Positions 26,037 to 34,000 of a stretch of 58,691 nucleotides of DNA are shown here, piece by piece. The translations under genes were made by a program, and so were the position numbers. Location of the stretch: the NCBI GenBank assembly GCA_964444825.1, contig CAYUIS010000011.1, positions 1-58,691 of the forward strand. The letters run 5' to 3'. The stretch is from CAYUIS01 sp964444825. GTDB taxonomy: Bacteria; Chloroflexota; Anaerolineae; B4-G1. The notes under the pieces are model-generated. The model was not told the DNA's origin. It searched no databases and saw only the letters and a program-made list of their open reading frames with translations. Position 1 is the stretch's first letter, and each line of letters begins with the position of its first letter.

Positions 26037-27133
26037 GTTCCCTCCTTTTTTAGGCCAGCGGTCGATGGCCTCGGCAACTCGGATAGCCTGAAGCCATGCT
26101 TACGGGCCAGTTGGGCAATCTCGTGTACTTTTTCGGGCTCTATCTGCTTACCCAACGAATAGTTCTCATATCGTCCTTCTATCGCCAGCACCATAGTCTC
26201 CGCCATACATGCGTAGGCCTTGCCAGGTGGGAGGCCAAAATCGAAATGAAAGTCCACGTCGCCGGGAACATCCATCACTCCCCCTTCGATAATCAGTACG
26301 TCGTCTCGTTCGCTCGCTACCCGTGACGACACATCTGGTGGCAGCGCCACGTCACATACGATTGCACCCCGTTTGAGGTGCTCGGACTGGATGATGGATT
26401 CGGTGGCGTTGGTAGTGCTCAGTACCAAGTCGGCCTCCCGGAGCGTCTTTATGTGAGTCGAGACCCGCACTTGACGCGCCCCTGCTTCCCTGACTTGTTT
26501 GGCGGCTTCCGCTAGACGAGATTCTGCTGCACGAGAGCCTGGTCGGCCAATCAGTATCAGCTCGTTTACCATCGGAGCCAGCAATTGCGCGCACGCCAAC
26601 CCGATGCTGCCCGTCGCTCCAACGATGGCCAGACTGGCCAACTGTAGCCGAGTGCCCCTGAGTCTGGCTGCCTCCTCCAAGCCCTCGATCGTTGTGGCTA
26701 CAGTGAGGCTTCGCCCCGTAGTCAGCGGAATACTCAGGTGCTGAGATACAGTCACTCCGCTGTCGCCAATCGCAGACGCAAAAGCCAGTAATCCCAGGAT
26801 GTCGGCTCCCAGCTTCTGTGCCAAACTGCCGGTCTGGATGATCTTTTTGTAAGTTACCTGCGGGGGCAGTTTGAGCATCTGCCCAGCAGTGAGAGGGCAA
26901 GCTAACAGCCAGCCCTCGACTTCTGTTCCCGTAGCCTCTGAGCGTACGCCCGTGATGCGAGATAGGCAGACGGGAGGCCAGAAGCGCGAAAAGACGTGTA
27001 TCAACGACGTAGGCAACACGCTGGCCAGGAACGGATACTTACGAGCTGCATCCTGCTTGGGTCTAAGTGGATGTATGACACATGCGAACCGACTTGTTAT
27101 CTGCCTGCTGCTGTGCTTGCCCTTATGGCTCAT
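26018..27133 (-). CDS. Acyl-ACP-reductase-like (AAR-like) NADP-binding protein
   Basis: A 371-aa protein resembling cyanobacterial long-chain acyl-[ACP] reductase, which makes fatty aldehydes from acyl-ACP using NADPH. The Rossmann glycine motif is IVGATGSIG, followed by a conserved IEGGVMDVPGDVDFHFDFG block and the C-terminal segment ACMAETMVLAIEGRYENYS. The Cys in ACMAET (about residue 309) aligns with the cysteine that carries the acyl thioester in the cyanobacterial enzyme. I chose ATG 27133, which overlaps the stop of the beta-helix gene, because family similarity begins at FACVIHPLRPKQDAARK. No aldehyde-deformylating oxygenase gene lies nearby. Family resemblance is recalled, not computed; substrate and product are inference. 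Confidence 0.72.
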   Translation of the reverse strand: MSHKGKHSSRQITSRFACVIHPLRPKQDAARKYPFLASVLPTSLIHVFSRFWPPVCLSRITGVRSEATGTEVEGWLLACPLTAGQMLKLPPQVTYKKIIQTGSLAQKLGADILGLLAFASAIGDSGVTVSQHLSIPLTTGRSLTVATTIEGLEEAARLRGTRLQLASLAIVGATGSIGLACAQLLAPMVNELILIGRPGSRAAESRLAEAAKQVREAGARQVRVSTHIKTLREADLVLSTTNATESIIQSEHLKRGAIVCDVALPPDVSSRVASERDDVLIIEGGVMDVPGDVDFHFDFGLPPGKAYACMAETMVLAIEGRYENYSLGKQIEPEKVHEIAQLARKHGFRLSELPRPSTAGLKKEGTCPKVD

Positions 27134-28376
27134 ACATCCTGGTGTGCGTGTCTGCACCGTCCTTCAGTTTTAAATGATCGCTGTCTTCGTAGTAGACCGT
27201 TCGACTAATCACGCGCCTCTCAGGCGAGGCGAACAATATCACGTCTGACTCAATGGCCCGCGCAGGATGCACGACCATACCGGAGCCGATGTAACAGTGA
27301 TGTCCCACACAGCCACCTACTACTGGCATGCCGGTTCGCCTGGGTTTGCCTTCATACATCGCACGAATAGGTTTGCCGGGCACCAGGCTGAAATCGGTAA
27401 AAGTGTTGCCCGCGCCGATAAAGGTGCCACGCCCGACGCTGCAAAATTGCAGGCAAGTATTCTGCGCCACCATCGAGTCCGCCATCATCACACTCATAAA
27501 AAGCGCGGCTCGGAAAGGGAGGAAACAACGATCCGAAATCACGCTGAGTTGAACCTGGCCTCCTGTTCCGATGTCTACATTGTTGCCAATGATAGAGACA
27601 TCCACAACAGCTCCAGGTCCAATACTGACGTTGTCTCCAATCCACGATGGCCCTCTGATGACGGCGGAGGGATCGATACTGCAGTTGCGGCCTATGTGTA
27701 CCACCTCTGACGAAGAGAGAACTTGCTTCCGCTCCAGCAGCGCGCGCCACAGGATTTTCAAGTTTTTCCCGACGCTATGTTCAATCTCGCCATCCAGTCT
27801 AGCGCCGTTGGCGAATACTCCAAAGATGACATTTGATATGATCGTATGAACCCAGTGCTCAATGGAGCAAAATGCTCTTGTGGGGACCTGATATATCAGA
27901 TCCCCCATTGCATTAGACATGTGCGTCGGCACATGATAATAACCCATTTCGTGGCTGCCGGTGTCTATGACCAAGGGGCCCGCATTGGGCTCAAAGCCTT
28001 GTGGATAGTACCACATGTCAGCAACATACACATCGCCTTCGGGGCGAATACCTCGCTGGAGTTGAATAGCATGGGTCCTGATGGCGGGGTCGTTGTGAGC
28101 GAAGGCAACCCGGCAGGCCTTGCCCAACTCTCGAGCCTGGCCGACGAACGCATCAAGAAAGAACTGGTCAAAGAAAAGGTTGTCTCGATAGACCAGAGTC
28201 TCCACCTTTTGAGAATCAATCTCGAGCAGCGAGTCCACCTCACGCTCATCGACGTCATAGGGCGCGAACAGATCTCGCTGGTGCAGCCACAGTGGCTTGT
28301 TTAGCACCCTCAGCTCACGGGCAGGCTCGTTGAAGGGAAAGACTTTGTAGTGGTCTCGCAGAATGATTTTGCGCAT
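27123..28376 (-). CDS. Left-handed beta-helix (hexapeptide-repeat) acyltransferase-like protein
   Basis: A 417-aa protein. Residues about 225-375 carry hexapeptide repeats of the left-handed beta-helix type: IGRNCSIDPSAVIRGPSWIGDN, VSIGPGAVVDV, IGNNVDIGTG and, near the end, VGHHCYIGSGMVVHP. Such domains build trimeric acyl- or acetyltransferases, and also the C domain of nucleotidyltransferases. The first 220 residues are unlike a nucleotidyltransferase (no GxGTR) and I do not recognise them. Its stop overlaps the AAR-like start by 11 bp and it follows the V4R gene by 23 bp, pointing to a shared pathway. Confidence 0.72.
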   Translation of the reverse strand: MRKIILRDHYKVFPFNEPARELRVLNKPLWLHQRDLFAPYDVDEREVDSLLEIDSQKVETLVYRDNLFFDQFFLDAFVGQARELGKACRVAFAHNDPAIRTHAIQLQRGIRPEGDVYVADMWYYPQGFEPNAGPLVIDTGSHEMGYYHVPTHMSNAMGDLIYQVPTRAFCSIEHWVHTIISNVIFGVFANGARLDGEIEHSVGKNLKILWRALLERKQVLSSSEVVHIGRNCSIDPSAVIRGPSWIGDNVSIGPGAVVDVSIIGNNVDIGTGGQVQLSVISDRCFLPFRAALFMSVMMADSMVAQNTCLQFCSVGRGTFIGAGNTFTDFSLVPGKPIRAMYEGKPRRTGMPVVGGCVGHHCYIGSGMVVHPARAIESDVILFASPERRVISRTVYYEDSDHLKLKDGADTHTRMYEP

Positions 28377-28399
28377 CTAGCTTGAACCTAACAATGGGC

Positions 28400-29068
28400 C
28401 TAGTCCAACGGCTGCTTGCCGATTATGATCGTACAACTGGTGTCGCCAGCGGCAATGCAAGATACCTCCTCAACGTAAAAGTTCTTGCCCCCACCAACCC
28501 AGTAGAGCCCTTCCTCCAGGATACCTATGGCGAGATGGCAACAGGGTGAGTCTGTTTTGCGCCCCCAACATGTACCGCAGCGTTCCATAATCCACTTGTA
28601 GTACTGTTCATCCTCTCCCAACCGCACCAGATGGTCGGTGAACTTGTTGAATGTCTGGGCAAGGACTTCGAATCCCACCTTGAGTTTCATCCCTAGGGGT
28701 AAAACACGAAAGGTGAGGTCAGCGATGCCCAGCATAGGGCCAAAGTCTTTGACTCCGAACCTGAAACAGGCGCGTCCAGCGCGCCGGGCCAATCCGCGTC
28801 CGCCACGTGGACCGTACATCTCATCCAACGCCTGCAGCAATTGGCCAACTTCGCTGAAGGCGAATCCCTTGTCAAAGTTGTTGGGTGGATAGTTCCCGAT
28901 ACGATTCTGTAACCGGGCCAGATTCAGGACCGCATTTACCCCATTACGCCCCATGACTTCTTCCATCGCCAAGAGCATAATCTGCCCCATCTTGTTGGGG
29001 AATGCGTACTGTGGCTCTTCCTCAAGCCCGGGTACAGACTCATCTTTCATACGAACGTTTCCCATCAT
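28400..29068 (-). CDS. V4R (4-vinyl-reductase-like) domain protein
   Basis: A 222-aa cytoplasmic protein ending in a V4R domain (residues about 150-218: ERCGTCWG, SPCCHLAIGIL, VEEVSCIAAGDTSC). The cluster of cysteines suggests metal or ligand binding. V4R domains act as small-molecule-binding modules in regulators, in BchJ and in methanogen proteins; enzyme activity should not be assumed. The N-terminal half is not recognised. An in-frame ATG at 29050 is an alternative start. Its place directly before the beta-helix and AAR-like genes suggests it binds a lipid or hydrophobic intermediate (inference). Confidence 0.78.
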   Translation of the reverse strand: MMGNVRMKDESVPGLEEEPQYAFPNKMGQIMLLAMEEVMGRNGVNAVLNLARLQNRIGNYPPNNFDKGFAFSEVGQLLQALDEMYGPRGGRGLARRAGRACFRFGVKDFGPMLGIADLTFRVLPLGMKLKVGFEVLAQTFNKFTDHLVRLGEDEQYYKWIMERCGTCWGRKTDSPCCHLAIGILEEGLYWVGGGKNFYVEEVSCIAAGDTSCTIIIGKQPLD

Positions 29069-29141
29069 CTGGCCGACCAGTCCACGTCAGGCACCCTGCC
29101 AAATGGTATCTTTAACGGGAGCTTGAGTCACCATGGCTCTG

Positions 29142-29936
29142 TCAATCGGAGTGGTGATTCAGGAACTCGCGCAGCACCTGATAAAACCGTTCGGCTTCAT
29201 CCAGCATAGGAAAGTGGCCTGAACGCTCGAATTCCCTTATGTCGGCCATAGGTGTACCCCGTGCCAACACCGCGCCTTGTTTGGGATCTACGATACGATC
29301 TCGTTGGCCGTAGATACCGAGTACGGGCACCTTGATCTCTCCCAGTCGGGGGCGCAAGTCGGTCTTGCGCAACGAGGCGATACTATGATGGAAAGACTCC
29401 ATCGTAGTACGTGAGAGATCACGTTCAAACATCTTGTACCAGGTTTTCCAGTCGTGTGCCAGGAATGGGGAAAAGAGGCGCACACTGATCGGGATGGCAC
29501 CCGGCATCTGGTAGATCAAGCTGGCAAAGGAACGCCGTGCTGCCAGCCGCAGGATGAGGGCCAGTCCATCACCTACCACGGGAGAACCCACCACGGCGAT
29601 CTTCTCAACTCGTTCAGGATGATCCAGAGCGACGTTGAGCGATACCGTGCCTCCCATAGAATGGCCTATGATGGGAGCCCGTTCGATCCCTAGGCGCTCC
29701 ATGAACTGGTGCACCATTTCAACATAGTCCTTGACCGAAAAGCTACCCGACTGTTTCCCAGACTCGCCAAAGCCCCAAAAGTCAAGAGCATATGCCTTAA
29801 AGTCACGACTTAGTGACTCCATTGTCTGGAGCCAGTGGTCCCACGACTCTAGCCAGCCGTGAAGCATAATCACAGGCCGACCTCGGCCAATGGTCTCATA
29901 GTGGACCAGTCCGCGATCAGTAACAATGGAACTCAT
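29142..29936 (-). CDS. Alpha/beta hydrolase, intact catalytic triad
   Basis: A 264-aa soluble hydrolase. Nucleophile Ser93 in GHSMGG, acid in YGQRDRIV and His in SGHFPMLDEAERF are all present, as is the oxyanion HGW. It is a clear paralogue of the Ser-to-Ala protein at 18487-19272, sharing the RGLVHYE, KAYALDxWGFGxS and FPMLxE blocks. Likely an esterase or thioesterase; the exact substrate is unknown. A 286-bp gap separates it from the GTPase upstream, so it may have its own promoter. Confidence 0.86.
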   Translation of the reverse strand: MSSIVTDRGLVHYETIGRGRPVIMLHGWLESWDHWLQTMESLSRDFKAYALDFWGFGESGKQSGSFSVKDYVEMVHQFMERLGIERAPIIGHSMGGTVSLNVALDHPERVEKIAVVGSPVVGDGLALILRLAARRSFASLIYQMPGAIPISVRLFSPFLAHDWKTWYKMFERDLSRTTMESFHHSIASLRKTDLRPRLGEIKVPVLGIYGQRDRIVDPKQGAVLARGTPMADIREFERSGHFPMLDEAERFYQVLREFLNHHSD

Positions 29937-30026
29937 CTAGTATCACTCTCAGCGATTGATCGGCCTGCTAGGTCCAAGGTCGTCCCTACCTTGGACCGAA
30001 AGGGTCAACATTAATATATCATGAAT

Positions 30027-30059
30027 ACTGCAACGGAAGGATTGAGATACCATTGCAGT
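30027..30059. repeat. Inverted repeat in AT-rich spacer upstream of hydrolase
   Basis: ACTGCAA (30027-30033) and TTGCAGT (30053-30059) form a perfect 7-bp inverted repeat 33 bp long in total. It lies in the AT-rich part of the 286-bp spacer 29937-30222, which otherwise holds no gene I can support. Possible operator for the minus-strand hydrolase gene. Confidence 0.3.
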
Positions 30060-30222
30060 TTCGTTAATATGGAGTTACGATTCATAATGGCACAAGACGG
30101 TCGAATCTGCGATTCCACAAGGTTCGACCGCCAGGAGAGTGTTATGGGGTGGGGAGGGAGCCAGGGCCTGCGCATTCCTAAAAGGTGCAGGGGCAGCCGA
30201 TGGGACAATATGTCTACTCCCC

Positions 30223-30771
30223 TCACCCGTAATCCTGATTTTCTTCATCCATTACTTCGAGAACTGAGAACAAAAGCTCCAGCAAGACCTGTCGAACGCT
30301 CTCTTTGTCAGTTGCCACACAAGGCAGAACTTTGATCTCCTGGGGAATGCGGAGTGCAATACGCAAATCCTCAGGGTCCCATGCGTCCTCCATGTCCTGC
30401 TTGTTGGCAGCGACGACGTAAGGCACCGGGGCGTAAGCGCGGAACGTGTCGAGAATGCTGCGCGCCTCGCGGAAGGTCTCCGGCTTTACGCTATCCAGCA
30501 GGACGACGAACCCAAGCATACCCTCTGCAAGGATTTCCCACATGAAATCGAAACGTCGTTGGCCCGGAGTTCCAAACAGGTAAAGAACTAGGTCTTCGGC
30601 TACGCTGATGCGTCCAAAGTCCATCGCCACGGTCGTCTGTGCCTTGACGCGCTCCTCATCGCGGCTGATCTTTCGCTCCGTTGCCACGACGTCAATCTCG
30701 CTGATCGATTGGATGAACTGTGTCTTTCCCGCAGAAAAGGGACCGGTTACTACTATTTTGACTGTCTGCAT
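30223..30771 (-). CDS. Small Ras-like GTPase
   Basis: A 182-aa P-loop GTPase. G1 is GPFSAGKTQ (about 10-18), G3 is LFGTPGQRR and G4 is NKQD. It belongs to the bacterial small GTPases (MglA-like in a broad sense) commonly paired with DUF4388 or roadblock proteins in Chloroflexota and Deltaproteobacteria, where they control polarity, motility or signalling complexes. It sits 33 bp downstream of the DUF4388 gene and shares its promoter. No roadblock GAP-like protein is present in the window, so DUF4388 or another partner may regulate its cycle. Confidence 0.88.
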   Translation of the reverse strand: MQTVKIVVTGPFSAGKTQFIQSISEIDVVATERKISRDEERVKAQTTVAMDFGRISVAEDLVLYLFGTPGQRRFDFMWEILAEGMLGFVVLLDSVKPETFREARSILDTFRAYAPVPYVVAANKQDMEDAWDPEDLRIALRIPQEIKVLPCVATDKESVRQVLLELLFSVLEVMDEENQDYG

Positions 30772-30804
30772 CGCTGCTGTCTCTCTTGACTGTATGCGTT
30801 GATT

Positions 30805-31632
30805 CTACTTCTGCTGGAAGAAACCGATCAACTTTTCGACCACGCCCCGCTTGACAGCCGGAGCACGCATAGTCGCAGGAGCCTTGCCTGGCGCGCCAGG
30901 CGCACGCCTGGCTGCTCCTTCTGGCTGGATCATCTCCACCAGCCCCGCTTGCAGCAAGGCATAGACGATCTTCCGAATCTGGAACTCGCCCATGTTGTTG
31001 TACTGAGCGATCTGTCGGACGGTGTTGCGTGGGTTGATGAAGGAAACCACGCGCCATTCCTCAACGCTCATATTGATGTCGCGCATACGGGCATCGGGGC
31101 GGTCCACGAACCTCAGCGCCATATCGAGGTCGGGCAGTTCGTCCTGCAGTCGTTCCCACTCCTGCATACGGCGGCTGCCTTCGATGATCACGTTCTCTAG
31201 GTTGATGGGAATGGTAATGCGATCTTCGAATGGCAGCATACTTGCCTCAAAACGAAAAGACCCTTCTACCCAGGTGAACATTGGATAGACAGTGCCCAAA
31301 ATGAACTTTTGTATGCTGCGTACAATGTCCTCCTTGCTCACGTAGCCTGCATTTACCAATAATTGACCTAGTTCCTTGTCATTCTTGATGTCACTCCGGG
31401 ACTGGATCGCCTGGGCTTGTTCCTGGGTCAGCTTGCCGGCCTGCTGAAGGACAGCCGCCAAGTGACCGCTCTGGTCGTTCTTTGTCGCATAGATAAGCTT
31501 GCCCTCCTTGAAACATAGGCGCGACCGCGCATTATCTGCGTCGATCGTCAGCGTTCCTGTCTTGCGCGCCAAGTTGATCAAGTTGAGCAACTGCGTCGTG
31601 CTGAAATCCTGTAGATTTCCTTTCAGCGCCAT
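30805..31632 (-). CDS. DUF4388 (PatA N-terminal-like) protein
   Basis: A 275-aa protein. Residues about 1-100 form the DUF4388 domain (LKGNLQDFSTTQLLNLINLARKTGTL; FKEGKLIYA). The middle segment KNDKELGQLLVNAGYVSKEDI is typical of these proteins, and the C-terminal part (about 195-240, NTVRQIAQYNNMGEFQIRKIVYALLQAGLV) looks like a winged helix. ATG 31632 has GGAGG at ideal distance; the GTG at 31644 is part of that ribosome-binding site. First gene after the consensus promoter at 31849-31821. Likely an adaptor for the GTPase. Confidence 0.87.
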   Translation of the reverse strand: MALKGNLQDFSTTQLLNLINLARKTGTLTIDADNARSRLCFKEGKLIYATKNDQSGHLAAVLQQAGKLTQEQAQAIQSRSDIKNDKELGQLLVNAGYVSKEDIVRSIQKFILGTVYPMFTWVEGSFRFEASMLPFEDRITIPINLENVIIEGSRRMQEWERLQDELPDLDMALRFVDRPDARMRDINMSVEEWRVVSFINPRNTVRQIAQYNNMGEFQIRKIVYALLQAGLVEMIQPEGAARRAPGAPGKAPATMRAPAVKRGVVEKLIGFFQQK

Positions 31633-31820
31633 GCTTACCTCCACCGCAACTGATAAGGTTGCAGACCTGAATTCTTATCTATGCGTGACCGACGCGTCCA
31701 ACCAAGACACATCAGATCCACCTTATGAATCGAGAGCATCGACCGAGCACTCCATCCAACTCACAGGAGAATCCATCCAGGGATTTTGTAATAACCTCTA
31801 GGAACATCTCCGAATTTGGA

Positions 31821-31849
31821 TTATACCTTCTATTGGCATGCAAGTCAAC
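31821..31849 (-). promoter_or_regulatory. Near-consensus sigma70 promoter of the minus-strand module
   Basis: Read on the minus strand: TTGACT (31849-31844), a 17-bp spacer and a perfect TATAAT (31826-31821). The leader to the DUF4388 start is about 180 nt with no recognised structure. It is the best promoter in the spacer 31633-31916. Confidence 0.82.
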
Positions 31850-31916
31850 CGAATTTTCGAGCGAGAATTCGCGCCGGGGAATGCACCGGCGACGCACAGA
31901 CGTCGACCTGTCTTGA

Positions 31917-33644
31917 TTAGGAGCCGCGCAGCAACCAGGGCAGATACACAGCATAAGCCCGGGTGACAGTGTAAGTACGGCCTGTCTCACCCTGTTCCGT
32001 GGTAACCACCACGGTGTTGGTGAGGGGGCCACGATAGTTGGGGTTCACCGTGACGGTGATGTAGCCAATCCAAGGGAACTCTTTTTCGGGGATCAGCGTT
32101 ACAGAGGCCCATCTCGTGATAATGTCGCTGTAGATGAGGTGGTTAGGCAGATAGTCACTTATGGTAGCCGTATAGACCTCGCCGCTGTAGTTGGTGACAC
32201 GGATAGCGTAGACTAGCTGCTCTCCAGGCCGTACCGGACTAGGGCTGGCCTCTTTCTCCACGCTCAGGAAATCAGGGTACTCGTCCGGGCCGAGGTCGAA
32301 ACCGTCACCCCGGGGACGCCTGTCTCCGTCAATGTCTGTGTCAACAACGGGCACTGCCCAGTCGAGAGCCTCCGAGTAAAAGCGAATGTGATAATCCCCT
32401 GCGTCAGGATTCTGAAAGGCTGGATTGCCGTCGTCACTATTGCTGTCGGCGAATGTACCACTGCCGCCCCACTTAGGGGTGTTGTACCACAACGTTGTAT
32501 CAAGGGTCGCTTCGCTGCCCGATCTGACGTTGAGGCCGAGCGTGTGAGTAGAGATAATGGTATTCACCAACTCCACCTCACTTGCTCCCGTCACATAGAT
32601 ACCTTCATTGCCGCCGTTACGGGCAAAGGCGGTGTGCTTCAGGTTGGGAGAGGAAGCGTCAACATACAGCCCTCCACCTGCCGAGGTAGCAGTATTGTCG
32701 GCGACGACGTTGTTCACAAAGGCTGTGTCGCTCTCACGCAGATACAGCCCACCACCGTTTCCAGCGGAATTGGCGATGATGATGTTGCTGTTCAGAGTTG
32801 TCTCGTTGCTGCGGAGCAATAGGACCCCGCCTCCCTGGCCAGTGACGGTGATGGATCCTGTGGCGGCGTTCGCAGTGAAGGTGTTATTGTCGACCGTGGC
32901 CACACCCAATCCTTCGCCGTAGTCAACCAGGTATGCACCTCCGCCATAGCCAGCGGTATTGGAACCGATCGTGTTTCCGCTGAGGTTGATCGTGCCGGCC
33001 TTCAGATATAGGCCACCACCCCGAGTGGCCACGTTGCCAGAGACCCAATTGTCGGTGAATGTGACTGTGGCGTCGGATGCGTATAACCCTCCTCCTCTTC
33101 CACCCCTCTCCACGGCTCCTGGAGCGGCGTCGTCACCCTGATTCGCGTCACCGCCAACGATGTGCAGACCGTTGATGACCACGGTGGTCTCACGTTCGAT
33201 AAAAAACACGCGCCCCCGACCTCGTCCATCGAGCGTTGTCGGGTTGGCGATCGGGTTGGAGATGGCCCAGTTGGTGGTCGAATATCCCCCCCGGATCGTG
33301 AGGTTCTTTCCCACATAGACCACTTGAGTGATAATGTCCCCTGCCGTTCCATAGGCGTGCACGTCGCTGTAAATGCCTTCTGCTATCTTGATGACGGTGC
33401 CTGGGCCAGCGGTGTCCACGGCGGCCTGGATGCTGGAGAAATCACAGGCTGCGTTGACGCATACGGTGATCACTCCGCCCTGCGACACGGAGCATCGGTC
33501 CATGGGCTTGGATTCGTCCGCAACTCTTGCAGCGGATCCTGCCGCAAGCACTGTATTGGGAATGGTGCTCGCCAGTACCCACATCAGGGCCAGAATCAAT
33601 CCTACTCCTAGAGCAACCGGAATCAGCAGGTGTCTGGTTTTCAT
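31917..33644 (-). CDS. Secreted right-handed beta-helix protein with DUF11-like C-terminal domain
   Basis: A 575-aa exported protein. A signal peptide or N-terminal anchor spans about residues 5-35. Residues about 75-440 are right-handed beta-helix (pectate-lyase-like) repeats with many GGG(L/A)Y turns and VNNVVADNTATSAGGG units; no lyase catalytic residues can be assigned. Residues about 465-555 resemble a DUF11/CARDB-type adhesion domain. The protein ends in AVYLPWLLRGS, like the YLPLVL-type tails frequent on Chloroflexota surface proteins. It has its own promoter and faces the same way as the gene upstream. Probable surface or carbohydrate-binding role. Confidence 0.82.
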   Translation of the reverse strand: MKTRHLLIPVALGVGLILALMWVLASTIPNTVLAAGSAARVADESKPMDRCSVSQGGVITVCVNAACDFSSIQAAVDTAGPGTVIKIAEGIYSDVHAYGTAGDIITQVVYVGKNLTIRGGYSTTNWAISNPIANPTTLDGRGRGRVFFIERETTVVINGLHIVGGDANQGDDAAPGAVERGGRGGGLYASDATVTFTDNWVSGNVATRGGGLYLKAGTINLSGNTIGSNTAGYGGGAYLVDYGEGLGVATVDNNTFTANAATGSITVTGQGGGVLLLRSNETTLNSNIIIANSAGNGGGLYLRESDTAFVNNVVADNTATSAGGGLYVDASSPNLKHTAFARNGGNEGIYVTGASEVELVNTIISTHTLGLNVRSGSEATLDTTLWYNTPKWGGSGTFADSNSDDGNPAFQNPDAGDYHIRFYSEALDWAVPVVDTDIDGDRRPRGDGFDLGPDEYPDFLSVEKEASPSPVRPGEQLVYAIRVTNYSGEVYTATISDYLPNHLIYSDIITRWASVTLIPEKEFPWIGYITVTVNPNYRGPLTNTVVVTTEQGETGRTYTVTRAYAVYLPWLLRGS

Positions 33645-33756
33645 CCCTCGATCCTCCTATCCCAGTGTATCAACCCTAAATCGAATGATCAGTTACGCCG
33701 GTTCTTCGTCTTGCTCGCCACCGGCCTCTGCACAAGTTCGACGATCTCTTGTCCCA

Positions 33757-33784
33757 AGTATACTCTACACGGTTACTTCGTCAA
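33757..33784 (-). promoter_or_regulatory. Promoter of the beta-helix protein gene
   Basis: Minus strand: TTGACG (33784-33779), a 16-bp spacer and TATACT (33762-33757). It lies about 110 nt upstream of the start at 33644. The rest of the 356-bp spacer (33645-34000) shows no gene. Confidence 0.65.
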
Positions 33785-34000
33785 CTCCACAGTCTTGTCG
33801 TGCACCCTCCCAGTTTGTCCCGCAGACTTTGCCGTGCTAGCCTCTCTCTGAGGCGGCCTTTTGTCTTTTGTTTGGCCTGGCCGAAACTGACATCGTTCGG
33901 AGGAGAGGAACAGTGAGAATGAAGGATTATGTCCAGGTGGTGACGACGACAGAGATGTAGCTTCCCGAACTGGGTGGTCGAGACAAGGGAACGGGCAAGC

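Noticed and set aside
26018..29068. Alkane biosynthesis cluster
   Set aside because: No ferritin-like aldehyde-deformylating oxygenase gene is present; only the AAR-like half exists.
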